Source: JAHEKD01 sp965204695
Lineage (GTDB): Bacteria; Pseudomonadota; Gammaproteobacteria; Arenicellales; JAHEKD01
DNA: 64,000 nucleotides
Reading direction: 5' to 3'
Assembly: GCA_965204695.1 (NCBI GenBank)
Contig: OZ242007.1
Span: forward strand, 4,030,001-4,094,000
A model generated the notes under the pieces. That model saw only the letters and a list, made by a program, of their open reading frames with translations. It did not search any database and was not told the origin of the DNA. The position numbers and the translations under genes are program-made. Shown one piece after another: positions 1 to 8,077 of the stretch (position 1 is its first letter; each line of letters starts with the position of its first letter).

Positions 1-1
1 A

Positions 2-889
2 GCTGAACAGGAAAACACCTTGCAAACTCGAACTGTTTTGGATTTATGGGCCTATCCACAAGTAGGGGACGAGCAGATTGAAACACTTAAATCTCTATAC
101 AAAAATGACAAAAACAGCCTGCTGCGGATCAGTGAAATCAAAACCTATTCGGATGGTTTAATTAGTAATACCACTGCAGCAATGAAACAGCCTTATGATG
201 TGGATTTTGAAATTACTGATGATAATCTTGGTCTTAATTATTTGGATCAAAACCGTCTAACTAAATTTATCACCGAATTAGAACAAGCCGGATTTAATTT
301 CATGATTCATGCTATTGGTGATAGAGGCGTGCATGAAGCATTAAATGCCATTGAAGCAGCAAGGTCCGTAAATTCCAATTTGAATCCCAGGCATCGTATT
401 ACCCACCTGGACTTAATTGATAACGAGGATTTGCCACGATTCAAAGAGCTGGATGTGATTGCAGACTTTCAATTCGCTGGTGAGTGGACTCATCCGTCTG
501 AGTACGACACGCACACATCAATTTTTATTAAAGATCGAATCGCAAATGCTTATCGAGTGGCAGATTTATATGCTGCTGGTGCAACTATTACATTGAGTAG
601 TGATTTTGATGTCAGTGACATGAATCCTTTTGCCGGCATTCAAAATGTAATGACTCGTGGAGATCAAAGCCTGCCAACTTTAGAAGCAGCAATAGAGGCT
701 TATACCCTCAATAGTGCCTATGCATTGGATCAGGAAGATATAAGCGGTTCACTAGAAGTAGGTAAATATGCCGACCTTGTTGTACTGGATCAAAATATTT
801 TCGAGATTCCAAAGGACCAGATAGCTACTACGAAGGTGCTATGGACTTTACTGGAAGGAGAAGAGATGTTCCGGCATCCTGATTGGTAA
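2..889 (+). CDS. Amidohydrolase (YtcJ-like, family 3), 3' part only
   Basis: C-terminal about 290 residues of a metal-dependent amidohydrolase of the YtcJ type (exoenzyme-regulatory AepA relatives). The reading frame is open to the window edge, so the true start lies outside; the TTG at 20 is not a start. Visible family features are the metal-site motif HAIGDRG, the RITHLDLI segment with its histidine, TLSSDFDVSDMNPFAGIQ near the catalytic aspartate, and the closing LEVGKYADLVVLD segment typical of the small beta domain. Substrate cannot be told from sequence. No neighbour suggests a pathway; the next gene starts 200 bases downstream. Confidence 0.85.
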   Translation, partial: AEQENTLQTRTVLDLWAYPQVGDEQIETLKSLYKNDKNSLLRISEIKTYSDGLISNTTAAMKQPYDVDFEITDDNLGLNYLDQNRLTKFITELEQAGFNFMIHAIGDRGVHEALNAIEAARSVNSNLNPRHRITHLDLIDNEDLPRFKELDVIADFQFAGEWTHPSEYDTHTSIFIKDRIANAYRVADLYAAGATITLSSDFDVSDMNPFAGIQNVMTRGDQSLPTLEAAIEAYTLNSAYALDQEDISGSLEVGKYADLVVLDQNIFEIPKDQIATTKVLWTLLEGEEMFRHPDW

Positions 890-1092
890 TGCTTTGCTAT
901 AAAATAAAATAATTTTGAATTGCAGATGGGGGAGTATTTTTTGCCATTTAGCTTTGGCGTTTCACAAGGTCAACATACTTTACTAATAATTTATCTTGAA
1001 AGTGAATTTTCTATCCAAATAATATAATCTATTAACTAGAATTCTAGAAACATAACATTAATATTGCTTTACATCATTATAAGAGGTTTGCC

Positions 1093-2034
1093 ATGAAAAA
1101 AATTTTTATCGCTTCATCTTCCGAAGCATTACCTCAGGTGGAACAAATAGCTAACGTACTAGAGGATATCGACGGAGTAAAACCGATTAAATGGAATAAG
1201 GCGTTTGAGCCAGGTAAGCTTATATTTGAGACTATAGAAAAGATTCCAACTGAAGTGTCTGGAGCCCTAATATTGGCAAGCCCAGATGATGACCTGGAGA
1301 TTCGAAATCGCAACGTCAAAACACCCAGAATAAACTCAATGATCGAATTTGGTTATTTCAGTGCAATTCTTGGCAGGGAGAATGTTGCTATTTGTAAATA
1401 CGATAATGTAGAAATAGCTAGCGACTTAGATGGCTTTAATTTTATTTCAATGGGTGAATTTGTAGCTAATGCTCCCATACAAGGCGATCCGTTAGAGAAA
1501 CTGACAGAATGGGTGGGGGACTTGCCTAATGTTGCTGTAGATGTACCCTTAACTCAGCTATTGCATGGTTATTCTGGTAGATGGCTAGTTGAAAGTAATT
1601 TTAAGGTCTGGCGATATCGAGACATGACCTTATCCAATGATGACTATTCACAATTTACTGGTACGCTTGATTTATTAATACCACATAATGGGAACGGGGG
1701 GTTCGGAACGCTACTAAGTACTAATCTTAATCTGGAGACAGAAGGATTTATCATGGAAGCCAATTTCGTTGCTGAGGTTAGAAACATAGTTGTAACGAAC
1801 TCGGGTTCGATAACTTTCGATACTAAGATTAAAGTAAGAAAGATCCAGAAAAAAAGAGGTGAGGAACCCCAGGTTCGCGGAATGGAAGATGAGCTTCATG
1901 GAGCGAGAATAGCCAAATGGTCAATGGTTCCATCGGACAAACCTAAACAACTTGTTGGTGAATTTAAAATCATGGCTGGGGATAGAATAGCCGATCACGC
2001 TACCTGCACATTAGATAAAGAAAAAGTCAAATAA
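1093..2034 (+). CDS. TIR-like nucleotide-binding protein with unrecognised C-terminal beta-rich domain
   Basis: 313 residues. Residues 1-150 match the TIR-like family found in Cap12-type and Pycsar-type effectors: MKKIFIASSSEAL opening strand and loop, GALILASPDDD strand, then NSMIEFGYFSAILGRENV, in which the glutamate corresponds to the NADase catalytic position of this family, and SDLDGFNFI near the domain end. Residues 155-313 (from LLHGYSGRWLVES) are rich in alternating beta-strand patterns with glycines and could form a small barrel; I do not recognise the fold and it is not obviously STING or SAVED. The ATG follows AGAGG by 6 bases. No cyclase, ThsA or Argonaute gene lies beside it: upstream is an amidohydrolase and downstream tRNA-Arg. 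Anti-phage NAD depletion is an inference from the family, not shown. Confidence 0.75.
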   Translation: MKKIFIASSSEALPQVEQIANVLEDIDGVKPIKWNKAFEPGKLIFETIEKIPTEVSGALILASPDDDLEIRNRNVKTPRINSMIEFGYFSAILGRENVAICKYDNVEIASDLDGFNFISMGEFVANAPIQGDPLEKLTEWVGDLPNVAVDVPLTQLLHGYSGRWLVESNFKVWRYRDMTLSNDDYSQFTGTLDLLIPHNGNGGFGTLLSTNLNLETEGFIMEANFVAEVRNIVVTNSGSITFDTKIKVRKIQKKRGEEPQVRGMEDELHGARIAKWSMVPSDKPKQLVGEFKIMAGDRIADHATCTLDKEKVK

Positions 2035-2088
2035 CCATTGAGTTTATCTATTAAATCCGAAAAAAAACCGTTAAAATCCACGGCCTGC

Positions 2089-2165
2089 GCGCCCGTAGCT
2101 CAGTTGGATAGAGTACCTGGCTACGAACCAGGCGGTCGGGCGTTCGAATCGCTCCGGGCGCGCCA
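2089..2165 (+). tRNA. tRNA-Arg (anticodon ACG)
   Basis: Full cloverleaf: acceptor GCGCCCG (2089-2095) pairs with CGGGCGC (2155-2161), anticodon stem CCTGG/CCAGG encloses loop CTACGAA with anticodon ACG, T arm GGGCG-TTCGAAT-CGCTC, and CCA is encoded at 2163-2165. An integrase remnant and two insertion sequences follow directly, so its 3' end is a likely integration site for a genomic island. Confidence 0.97.
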
Positions 2166-2180
2166 ATTCTAATTTGGGTC

Positions 2181-3468
2181 TGTTCCGAAGACATTCTTTA
2201 CACTTTGTACCGGGCACATGGTTTACAGTTTAGTTACAAAAGGATTCGTGGTCGGTTCAACTCTGCCGACGTCTTCATCAAAGAATCCCAGGTCATAGTT
2301 CATAAAACTCACCAGCCATATTCTATCCTCAACTTCTCGAATGCCAACCGTTTGACCGGCAAAGACTTTACTTAAGCTGATTTTACGATTGCCCAGACAA
2401 AGTCGGCCGCACTGGGTGACGCGAAGTGTTTTATCATGAAACGGATAGTCAGGCTGATTACCAGGTCGATATTCGCGTACTGAAGGTGTATAGACTTCAG
2501 CCGGATACTGTCCACCTAGTGCCTGGTGCGGGCGTTCATGATTGTAAACTGCTTGAAACTGTTCAAAGCGTTCCTGTTGTTGTAAGAAGTTGAACGAGGC
2601 GGGTTTGGTGGCGGCCTGTTTGAGGGTTAAATGCATGCGTTCATGGCGGCCATTTTGTTGTGGATGGCCGGGTTTGATGCGTTCCAGTCGAATCCCTAAT
2701 CGCAACCACCACACGGCTAGTTTACTTAAACCGAAAAAGGCCTGTGAACTGGCAAAAGGCACCCCGTTGTCGATCCGGATGGCTTTGGGTAATCCGTATT
2801 GTTTAAAGACCTGTTCAAATAGGGTAAACGCTAACTCAGACTTGGTGGAGTTCAGGCCTTCACAGGCCAGTAAGTAACGCGATCGATAGTCGGTAATGGT
2901 TAGTGGATAACAATAGTGTCGATTGCCTAACATAAACTCACCTTTGTAATCGGCACACCACAATCCATTAGGCGTATGAGCTTCTTTCAGCAGTGTCCCT
3001 TGGGCGCGGTAGCGGCGTTTTGTCTTTTGTTTCACTAAGCTATGTCGATCTAATACCGCATGAATGGTGCTTTTGGCTGGCGTTGGAATCATCGGATACA
3101 GTTTGATGAGTTTGTCTCGAATTTTCGGTGCGCCCCAATCCGGGTAGTCACGTTTAATTCATAATATGGCCCGTTCGACTTGAAAGGGTAATTGATGGGC
3201 ATAGCGATAGGGTCGTCGGCTACGTGCTTCAAGTCCATGCAGACCCGATTCTTTGTATCGATTAAAGATCTTATAGCCGGTGGGTCTGGATATACCAAAT
3301 TCCCGGCATAACCCAGTCATTTTCTCGCCGTCTAAAAGCCGGGCAACAAATTTGAGTTTCTCATCCATCGGTTTACACGTTCTCCAAGGCATTTGGGAAC
3401 CTCCCAAATGCTCAATTGTGTAAACCATGTCTCCGGTATGAAATGTAAATGATGTCTCAGGAAGGACA
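2181..3468 (-). mobile_element. IS481-family insertion sequence (inactivated copy)
   Basis: About 1.29 kb bounded by imperfect inverted repeats of roughly 47 bp. The left arm (2181-2227) runs from TGTTCC to CATGGTTTACA; the right arm (3419-3468) reads the same way on the other strand, ending in the same GACATGGTTTACA core. Ends in TGT/ACA are usual for IS481. One transposase gene fills the interior. I see no convincing target duplication: flanks are GGGTC on the left and AAATA on the right. Confidence 0.8.
2223..3392 (-). pseudogene. IS481-type DDE transposase, broken by one nonsense codon
   Basis: Transposase reading from the start MPWRTCKPMDEKLK (start at 3392) with an N-terminal helix-turn-helix (CREFGISRPTGYKIFNRYKE) and a C-terminal rve/DDE core: CADYKGEF, IRIDNGVPFAS and QQNGRHERMHLTL, then a tail with VYNHERPHQAL. 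Both halves are in the same frame, separated only by a TGA at 3159-3161 inside AIL-stop-IKRDYPDWGAPKIRDKL; family members normally carry arginine here, so CGA to TGA is the simplest explanation. No frameshift is needed. Full length would be 389 residues, normal for the family. The start is set by homology; longer upstream reading runs into the inverted repeat. Confidence 0.85.
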
Positions 3469-3499
3469 AAATAACTTACAGTGATTTTCTGACACCTCA

Positions 3500-4528
3500 T
3501 CAAACACCATGTGCCAGATTTGTGCCAATAGAACCCATAGTTGAGTACGTTGGTAGTGAAAGCTTGTTGGCATAGTTCGCTGTATGCTCTTTTCCAAGGT
3601 GTGCATAGCGCCTTACCATGTCACTGTTTTCCCAACCTCCTAACTCTTGTAGCACTGCCAACGGGGTTCCTTGTTGGACATGCCAGCTTGCCCAAGTGTG
3701 TCTGAGATCATGCCAGCGAAAGTTTTCAATTCCCGCTTTTTTCAAAGCATTTTTCCATGCAGTAGAGTTTGCATCTTTTATTGGTCTGCCTTGATATGTA
3801 AAAACATACGCTTCATGTTTGCCAATTTGATCTCTGATCACGCTACAAGCATCCTGATTAAGTGGAACGTTAATACTGCGCCTCGCTTTCGCTTGATCTG
3901 CATGAATCCAAGCCAAGTGTCGAGAAAGGTCAACTTGTGACCACTGAAGCCCGGTATTCTCAATCCTGTTGAGAGAGAAAATCGCACCATGGCTTCAAGA
4001 TGGGGCGGAAGAAGTGACAGTAAAAGCATCGCCTCTTCTTGGGTTAACCATCTAACTCGACGTTTCGGTTCAGGTAGCATCCGTACAATTGGTGCACGAT
4101 CAGTCCATTCCCATTCACGCTCGGCTTTACGCAAGATCGCTCTCAACACTTCAAGGACACGATTCACCGTGGCATTGCTCACACCAGTTTCCAACTTTGA
4201 TTGAGTGATCTGATCAATCACATCTCGGTTAATCTGGTGTAACATGTAATTTCTTTCTCAAATGCGGATCAAGCCACCGTAAATGCCGCTTGTCATCATC
4301 AGTGGAAGCTTTATGTGATGTCTCGTTGAGCCATCGGATAACAGCTTCTTGCCAATGACGTTGCGGCTTTTCCTTAAGCTTTACCGCATTCCAGTATTGC
4401 ACTTTGAGTTTATCGTGAAACTCTTGCGCCTTTACTTTGCTCTCAGTTTGAGCAGAGCGTCGTACTCGCGTTCCGTCTGGGGCCGTAAATCGGACCCACC
4501 AAGTGGTTTTTCGTTTATAGAGTGACAT
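3500..4528 (-). pseudogene. Phage/island tyrosine integrase, two frameshifts
   Basis: Three consecutive minus-strand reading frames together make one integrase of about 340 residues. The first part (start 4528) has the N-terminal arm MSLYKRKTTWWVRFTAPDGTRVRR and a partial core-binding domain. A shift near 4235-4245 leads to LHQINRDVIDQI and the catalytic TGLR. A second break near 3963 removes about 10 bases between TGLR and TGLQWSQVDL, after which WHDLRHTWASWHV and the nucleophile region MVRRYAHLG follow. The R, HxxR and Y elements all survive but in different frames, so the enzyme should be dead. It lies 1.3 kb from tRNA-Arg, separated only by the IS481 copy, and is the probable integrase of the island using that tRNA. 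Confidence 0.85.
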
Positions 4529-4666
4529 AATGAATTCTCCATGGTTGCCACTCGCAACGCTTGCCGCGACAAAGCATACCTTGAACGAATATATGCAGCA
4601 AGATCGGATTCAATGAAAACCCAGAGTTTGCCGATTTTTGCGCCAGGCACTATGCCTGCCTTGGAC
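4432..4666 (-). pseudogene. Excisionase/AlpA-like HTH gene truncated by IS21
   Basis: The C-terminal part reads KAGIVPGAKIGKLWVF, then ESDLAAYIRSRYA, which is the end of a MerR/AlpA-like DNA-binding domain as found in small excisionase-type genes that precede integrases. The reading frame is cut at 4666, exactly where the IS21 left terminal repeat begins, so the recognition helix is lost. Its 3' end overlaps the start of the integrase by about 97 bases, a usual xis-int arrangement. The missing 5' part is not found on the other side of the IS. Confidence 0.65.
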
Positions 4667-4742
4667 TGTTAAACAGCGTGCAAAAATGAACAGTTTTCAG
4701 GGTGATCAGCGAGTAAAACTGGATACTTTTACTGTTAACTGT

Positions 4743-4762
4743 CTCGGAATAGAAATTCCGAG
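4743..4762. promoter_or_regulatory. Perfect palindrome ahead of istA
   Basis: CTCGGAAT and ATTCCGAG are separated by four bases, some 20 bases upstream of the istA start. It could be a regulator site or an RNA hairpin limiting istA translation; function is inferred only. Confidence 0.4.
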
Positions 4763-4782
4763 GAAAGCTATAGGTGATTTGC

Positions 4783-6279
4783 ATGCATATCTGTACGAAG
4801 ATCCGTCGAGGTCATTTAGTTGAGGGTCGTAAGGTCAGTGATCTGGCCCGGGAATTCAATCTATCACGCACGACGATTTATAAATATTTAAACAAGTCTG
4901 ACGAGCCGGTTTACCACCGCTCAGTGCCCATTGTATGTCCGAAACTGGATGCCTATAAATCCCAATTAACCGAATGGCTTGACAGTGATGCATCTCGTGC
5001 GAAGTGGGAGCGTCGCAGTGCCATGCAGTTGTATGAGCAGATACAGTTGCAGGGTTACGAGGGTGCTTATGATAGTGTGCAGCGTTTTGTCAAAGCCCAC
5101 CGGGATTCAAGTTGGCCAGCTAAAAAAGCATTTGTTCCCTTGGTCTTTGCCCCGGGTGAAGCCTGCCAGTTTGACTGGTCACATGAACAGGTTATTCTTG
5201 ATGGGTGTAACGTTACGATCAAGCTGGCTCACTTTCGGTTGTGCCATTCGAGAAAGTCCTATTTGCGGGCGTATCCCAGGGAGACTCAGGAGATGGTGTT
5301 TGATGCGCATGTCCGGGCCTTTGAGTTCTTTGATGGATTACCGAAGAAGATGATTTACGATAACTCCAAGTCGATTGTAAAGACAATTTTTGTGGGCAAA
5401 CAGCGTGAATTCAATCGGCGTTTTTTAAGTATGATGAATCATTACTTGATTGAACCGGTTGCCTGTACGCTGGCAGCAGGTTGGGAGAAAGGCCAGGTCG
5501 AACGCCAGATTGGCATTATGCGCCAGCGATTATTTGTACCGAGAATGAAGTTTGCGGATCTGGACGAATTGAACCGATGGCTGGAGTTGCAATGGGCCCG
5601 GATGGGCCAACGACCTCACCCGGCTGACAAATCAACAACGATAGATGAGGTGTTTAACCTGGAGAAACCGGCGTTGCGTCCGGCCATCAGACCCTTTGAT
5701 GGGTATTATGAACAATTGGCCCGTGTTCATACCACGTGTATGGTGCATTATGATCGGAATCGGTACTCGGTGCCGTGTCAATATGTGGGGCAACGCGTTT
5801 CTATTCGCGCCTATGCCGAGGTGATTAAAGTCGTGGTTGATGAGAAAGTGGTATCAGAACATCGTCGTTGCTTTGGTCGAGGGCAGATGATCTTTGATCC
5901 CTGGCATTACCTGCCGGTGCTTGAGATAAAACCCGGTGCACTGCGTAATGGCGCGCCCTTTGTGAATTGGGATTTACCTCAATCATTATTAACACTGAAA
6001 GCCCGTTATCTTAAACGTGATGGTGGGGACAGGGAATTTGTCCAATTATTGCTGTTAATCCGTGATTATGGGTTGGAAACGGTCACAGTGGCGTGTGAAT
6101 TAGCCCTGGATGCCAACACTACCCAATTGTCGGTTGTCACCAATCTTGTCCATCGGTTAAGTGAGCCAGATCAAGTGCAAACCATGACGATCACAGAAGC
6201 CCCGGTGTTGACCATCCCGCCTGTAGCCAATGTGGACCGTTATGATCAACTCACCACCAGGGAGAGCAATCATGCTTGA
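4783..6279 (+). CDS. istA: IS21 transposase IstA
   Basis: Catalytic transposase of the IS21 element, about 498 residues. The N terminus carries a helix-turn-helix (LVEGRKVSDLAREFNLSRTTIYKYL); the rve/DDE core includes ACQFDWSHEQV, FDGLPKKMIYDNSKSIV and the E-bearing GWEKGQVERQIG; a C-terminal beta domain (YDRNRYSVPCQYVGQRV) follows. The ATG at 4783 is preferred over the GTG three codons earlier. It overlaps istB by 8 bases (ATGCTTGA), so the two are translationally coupled. No stop or shift is visible, so the element may be active. Confidence 0.93.
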   Translation: MHICTKIRRGHLVEGRKVSDLAREFNLSRTTIYKYLNKSDEPVYHRSVPIVCPKLDAYKSQLTEWLDSDASRAKWERRSAMQLYEQIQLQGYEGAYDSVQRFVKAHRDSSWPAKKAFVPLVFAPGEACQFDWSHEQVILDGCNVTIKLAHFRLCHSRKSYLRAYPRETQEMVFDAHVRAFEFFDGLPKKMIYDNSKSIVKTIFVGKQREFNRRFLSMMNHYLIEPVACTLAAGWEKGQVERQIGIMRQRLFVPRMKFADLDELNRWLELQWARMGQRPHPADKSTTIDEVFNLEKPALRPAIRPFDGYYEQLARVHTTCMVHYDRNRYSVPCQYVGQRVSIRAYAEVIKVVVDEKVVSEHRRCFGRGQMIFDPWHYLPVLEIKPGALRNGAPFVNWDLPQSLLTLKARYLKRDGGDREFVQLLLLIRDYGLETVTVACELALDANTTQLSVVTNLVHRLSEPDQVQTMTITEAPVLTIPPVANVDRYDQLTTRESNHA

Positions 6280-7024
6280 ATTAGTGGATGAACTTAAAGC
6301 ACTGAAGCTGCACGGCATGGCTGAGTGTTTGCCTGAATTGATGGATTCACCGCGTACGAGTGTGACCCTGCAATCGGGGTTAATCAGACTCATGCAGGCC
6401 GAACGCGCTGACCGTGAAGTGAGACGATTAAATTATCAAATGCGTATGGCCAAGTTCCCGCATCATCGGGATTTGCAACAATTTGATTTTACCCAGTCCA
6501 GGGTTGAGCAATCCTTTATCAAGGATCTGGCCCAGGCGGATTTTATGGATCGAGCCCATAATCTGATCTTTGTCGGTGGCACCGGCACCGGTAAAACTCA
6601 TCTAGCCACCGCCATTGGTATCAATGCCATTCATGCGGGCCGACGGGTGCGTTTTTACAATGTGGTTGATCTGGTGAATCTGCTGATCAAAGAACAACAG
6701 GAGGATAAACAAGGCCGACTGGCACGGATCATGCAACCGCTTGATGCCGTGGTCTTTGATGAGTTGGGGTACTTGCCGTTTCCAGCATCCGGTGGTGCCT
6801 TATTGTTCCATCTGATCAGTAAACTGTATGAAACGACTTCAATCCTATTTACCACTAATCTGGGCTTCAGTGAGTGGGTGCAAGTCTTTGGAGATGAGAA
6901 AATGACCACCGCTTTGCTGGACCGGGTAACACATCACTGTTCAATTATTGAAACCGGCAATGATTCCTACCGATTTAAACAATCCCATTCGAAAATCAAA
7001 ATTAACACCAATACAAAGACATAA
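6272..7024 (+). CDS. istB: IS21 helper ATPase IstB
   Basis: AAA+ ATPase of 250 residues that assembles with IstA and target DNA during IS21 transposition. Walker A GGTGTGKTHLA, Walker B VVFDELGYLPF and sensor segment SILFTTNLGFSEW are present, followed by TALLDRVTHHCSIIETGNDSYR, the usual family tail. It starts inside the 3' end of istA. Length is normal. Confidence 0.95.
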   Translation: MLELVDELKALKLHGMAECLPELMDSPRTSVTLQSGLIRLMQAERADREVRRLNYQMRMAKFPHHRDLQQFDFTQSRVEQSFIKDLAQADFMDRAHNLIFVGGTGTGKTHLATAIGINAIHAGRRVRFYNVVDLVNLLIKEQQEDKQGRLARIMQPLDAVVFDELGYLPFPASGGALLFHLISKLYETTSILFTTNLGFSEWVQVFGDEKMTTALLDRVTHHCSIIETGNDSYRFKQSHSKIKINTNTKT

Positions 7025-7043
7025 ACCTTGTCGATGAATGGCG

Positions 7044-7076
7044 CAACTCAAGTTCCGCTACGCTGAACTTGAGTTG
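7044..7076. terminator. Hairpin after istB
   Basis: Perfect 12-bp arms CAACTCAAGTTC and GAACTTGAGTTG around a 9-base loop, 20 bases after istB and inside the IS. There is no clear T tract, so it may be a transcript-end stem or protect the element from read-through. Confidence 0.45.
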
Positions 7077-7153
7077 TTAATGGAGAATAATGATGAATTT
7101 AACTGTTCAATTTTACTCGCTGACAACTGTCCAGTTTTAAACGCTGATTGACA

Positions 7154-7465
7154 GTTCAAGGAACAGTTTGGGAATATTATGAATTAAGTGAAAGTGACAG
7201 AAAACAAATTGTTCTTTTTTCAAATAGGGATTTACTAGTGTTGGATAATATACGTGTCAGACCAAAAGGTGAATTACTATATAAAGATGAAATGAACACT
7301 GTTCTGGAAGGGCAATGGAAGGTTCACGCCTTCAATATGTTCTTTACTTATGATGGGGAAACTCAATGGATTAAATATGATCGTGAAAATAATGAGCTTA
7401 CCCTTGATGGCTTAACATATAGGTTAAAGAGTAAAATTGATCCCGAACGAGACAGAAAAACCTAG
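7154..7465 (+). pseudogene. Unrecognised gene remnant cut by IS21
   Basis: An open frame of about 104 codons runs out of the IS21 right end and closes at 7465. The gene's own start is missing, because the only upstream start codon lies in the inverted repeat. The sequence is acidic and beta-rich (DLLVLDNIRVRPKGELL, MFFTYDGETQWIKYDRENNELTLDGLTYRL) and I do not recognise it. A fused start within the IS could in principle still express it. Confidence 0.5.
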
Positions 7466-7529
7466 TTCGACTAAATAACCATGGTGTCATCAGATGGACA
7501 TATCGATGTCTCGTTCTAAATTTTAAAAC

Positions 7530-7567
7530 CGCTGCTCCTGTGCTGGTTCACAGGGGCAGTTTATTTT
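7530..7567. terminator. Bidirectional terminator hairpin
   Basis: CTGCTCCTGTG and CACAGGGGCAG form a stem with one mismatch, with an A-rich run before and TTTATTTT after. It sits between the plus-strand remnant and the convergent minus-strand gene and could serve both. Confidence 0.7.
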
Positions 7568-7581
7568 AATAATTGGATAAA

Positions 7582-7959
7582 TTACCCATGCTGACTAATG
7601 ATACTTCTGGCAAATTCATCAGTCCATTTTGTTCGATAAATTTTAATCTTTGCCAGCTTGGATAATTTTCGCTTAGTGGCTGGGTTCTCATTTAGATATT
7701 TAATTTTTTCTGTAATTTCAAACTGGTGGCAATCCTTATCATCTAGAGAATAAGCATGCAAAATTTGAATGCTTAAGAAACCTTCATTTCGATCTTTAGC
7801 CTGGGCAATAATTCGTATCTTGCCAGCCAGTTTGTAATTTGACTTTTTACCCTTGCCTCTTTTCCAAACAGGTTCGTCAAATAGAATAATATCGCCTTCT
7901 GTAGGATCATCGCAAAGTAACCAATTCACCCCAAAATCTGTTGGTTTCTCATTATTCAC
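7582..7959 (-). CDS. Hypothetical protein, 125 aa
   Basis: Soluble, basic C-terminal half; no signal or membrane segment. The middle part KLAGKIRIIAQAKDRNEGFLSIQILHAYSLDDKD looks like a small beta fold. I do not recognise a family. It is divergent from the fic gene, and the 118-base gap between them contains a 9-bp inverted repeat that could regulate either gene. Codon use and AT content resemble the surrounding island genes. Confidence 0.6.
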   Translation of the reverse strand: MNNEKPTDFGVNWLLCDDPTEGDIILFDEPVWKRGKGKKSNYKLAGKIRIIAQAKDRNEGFLSIQILHAYSLDDKDCHQFEITEKIKYLNENPATKRKLSKLAKIKIYRTKWTDEFARSIISQHG

Positions 7960-8014
7960 AGCACATTTTCCTTTGCTAATTTCATTATTGTATTTGTTGT
8001 TTTTAAGCCATTTT

Positions 8015-8055
8015 TTGACTTGTATTACTCAAAATAGCCTTTATTATGAGTAATA
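8015..8055 (+). promoter_or_regulatory. Probable fic promoter with inverted-repeat operator
   Basis: TTGACT (8015-8020) and an AT-rich -10-like region near 8038-8044 are overlapped by perfect 9-bp arms TATTACTCA (8023-8031) and TGAGTAATA (8047-8055), 15 bases apart. A related ACTCATTATG covers the fic start codon. The layout suits autoregulation by the Fic protein's own C-terminal DNA-binding domain; that is inference. Confidence 0.5.
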
Positions 8056-8077
8056 GAAAGAGGTTTTATAACTCATT

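Larger units (their letters stand above)
4667..7153 (+). mobile_element. IS21-family insertion sequence, apparently intact
   Basis: 2.49 kb with istA and istB overlapping and terminal inverted repeats. The left end (4667) starts TGTTAAACAGCG and the right end (7153) on the other strand starts TGTCAATCAGCG; both continue with matching blocks ACAGTT and TCAG, and further copies of CAGCGAGTAAAA lie inside each end, as expected for the multiple terminal repeats of IS21. Different broken genes lie on each side and no target duplication is visible, so insertion was followed by a deletion, or two copies recombined. Confidence 0.88.

Noticed and set aside
20..22. TTG as start of the first gene
   Set aside because: The frame is open to the window edge and the protein lacks its N-terminal half; the gene simply begins outside.
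1093..2034. Complete Thoeris, CBASS or Pycsar system
   Set aside because: Only a TIR-like protein is seen; no ThsA, cyclase or accessory gene lies on either side.
2223..3392. Two separate transposase genes as in IS3 orfA/orfB
   Set aside because: Both parts are in the same frame, split only by a stop codon, and the domain order is that of one IS481 protein.
4659..7161. Target duplication around IS21
   Set aside because: CCTTGGAC on the left and GTTCAAGG on the right do not match as direct repeats.
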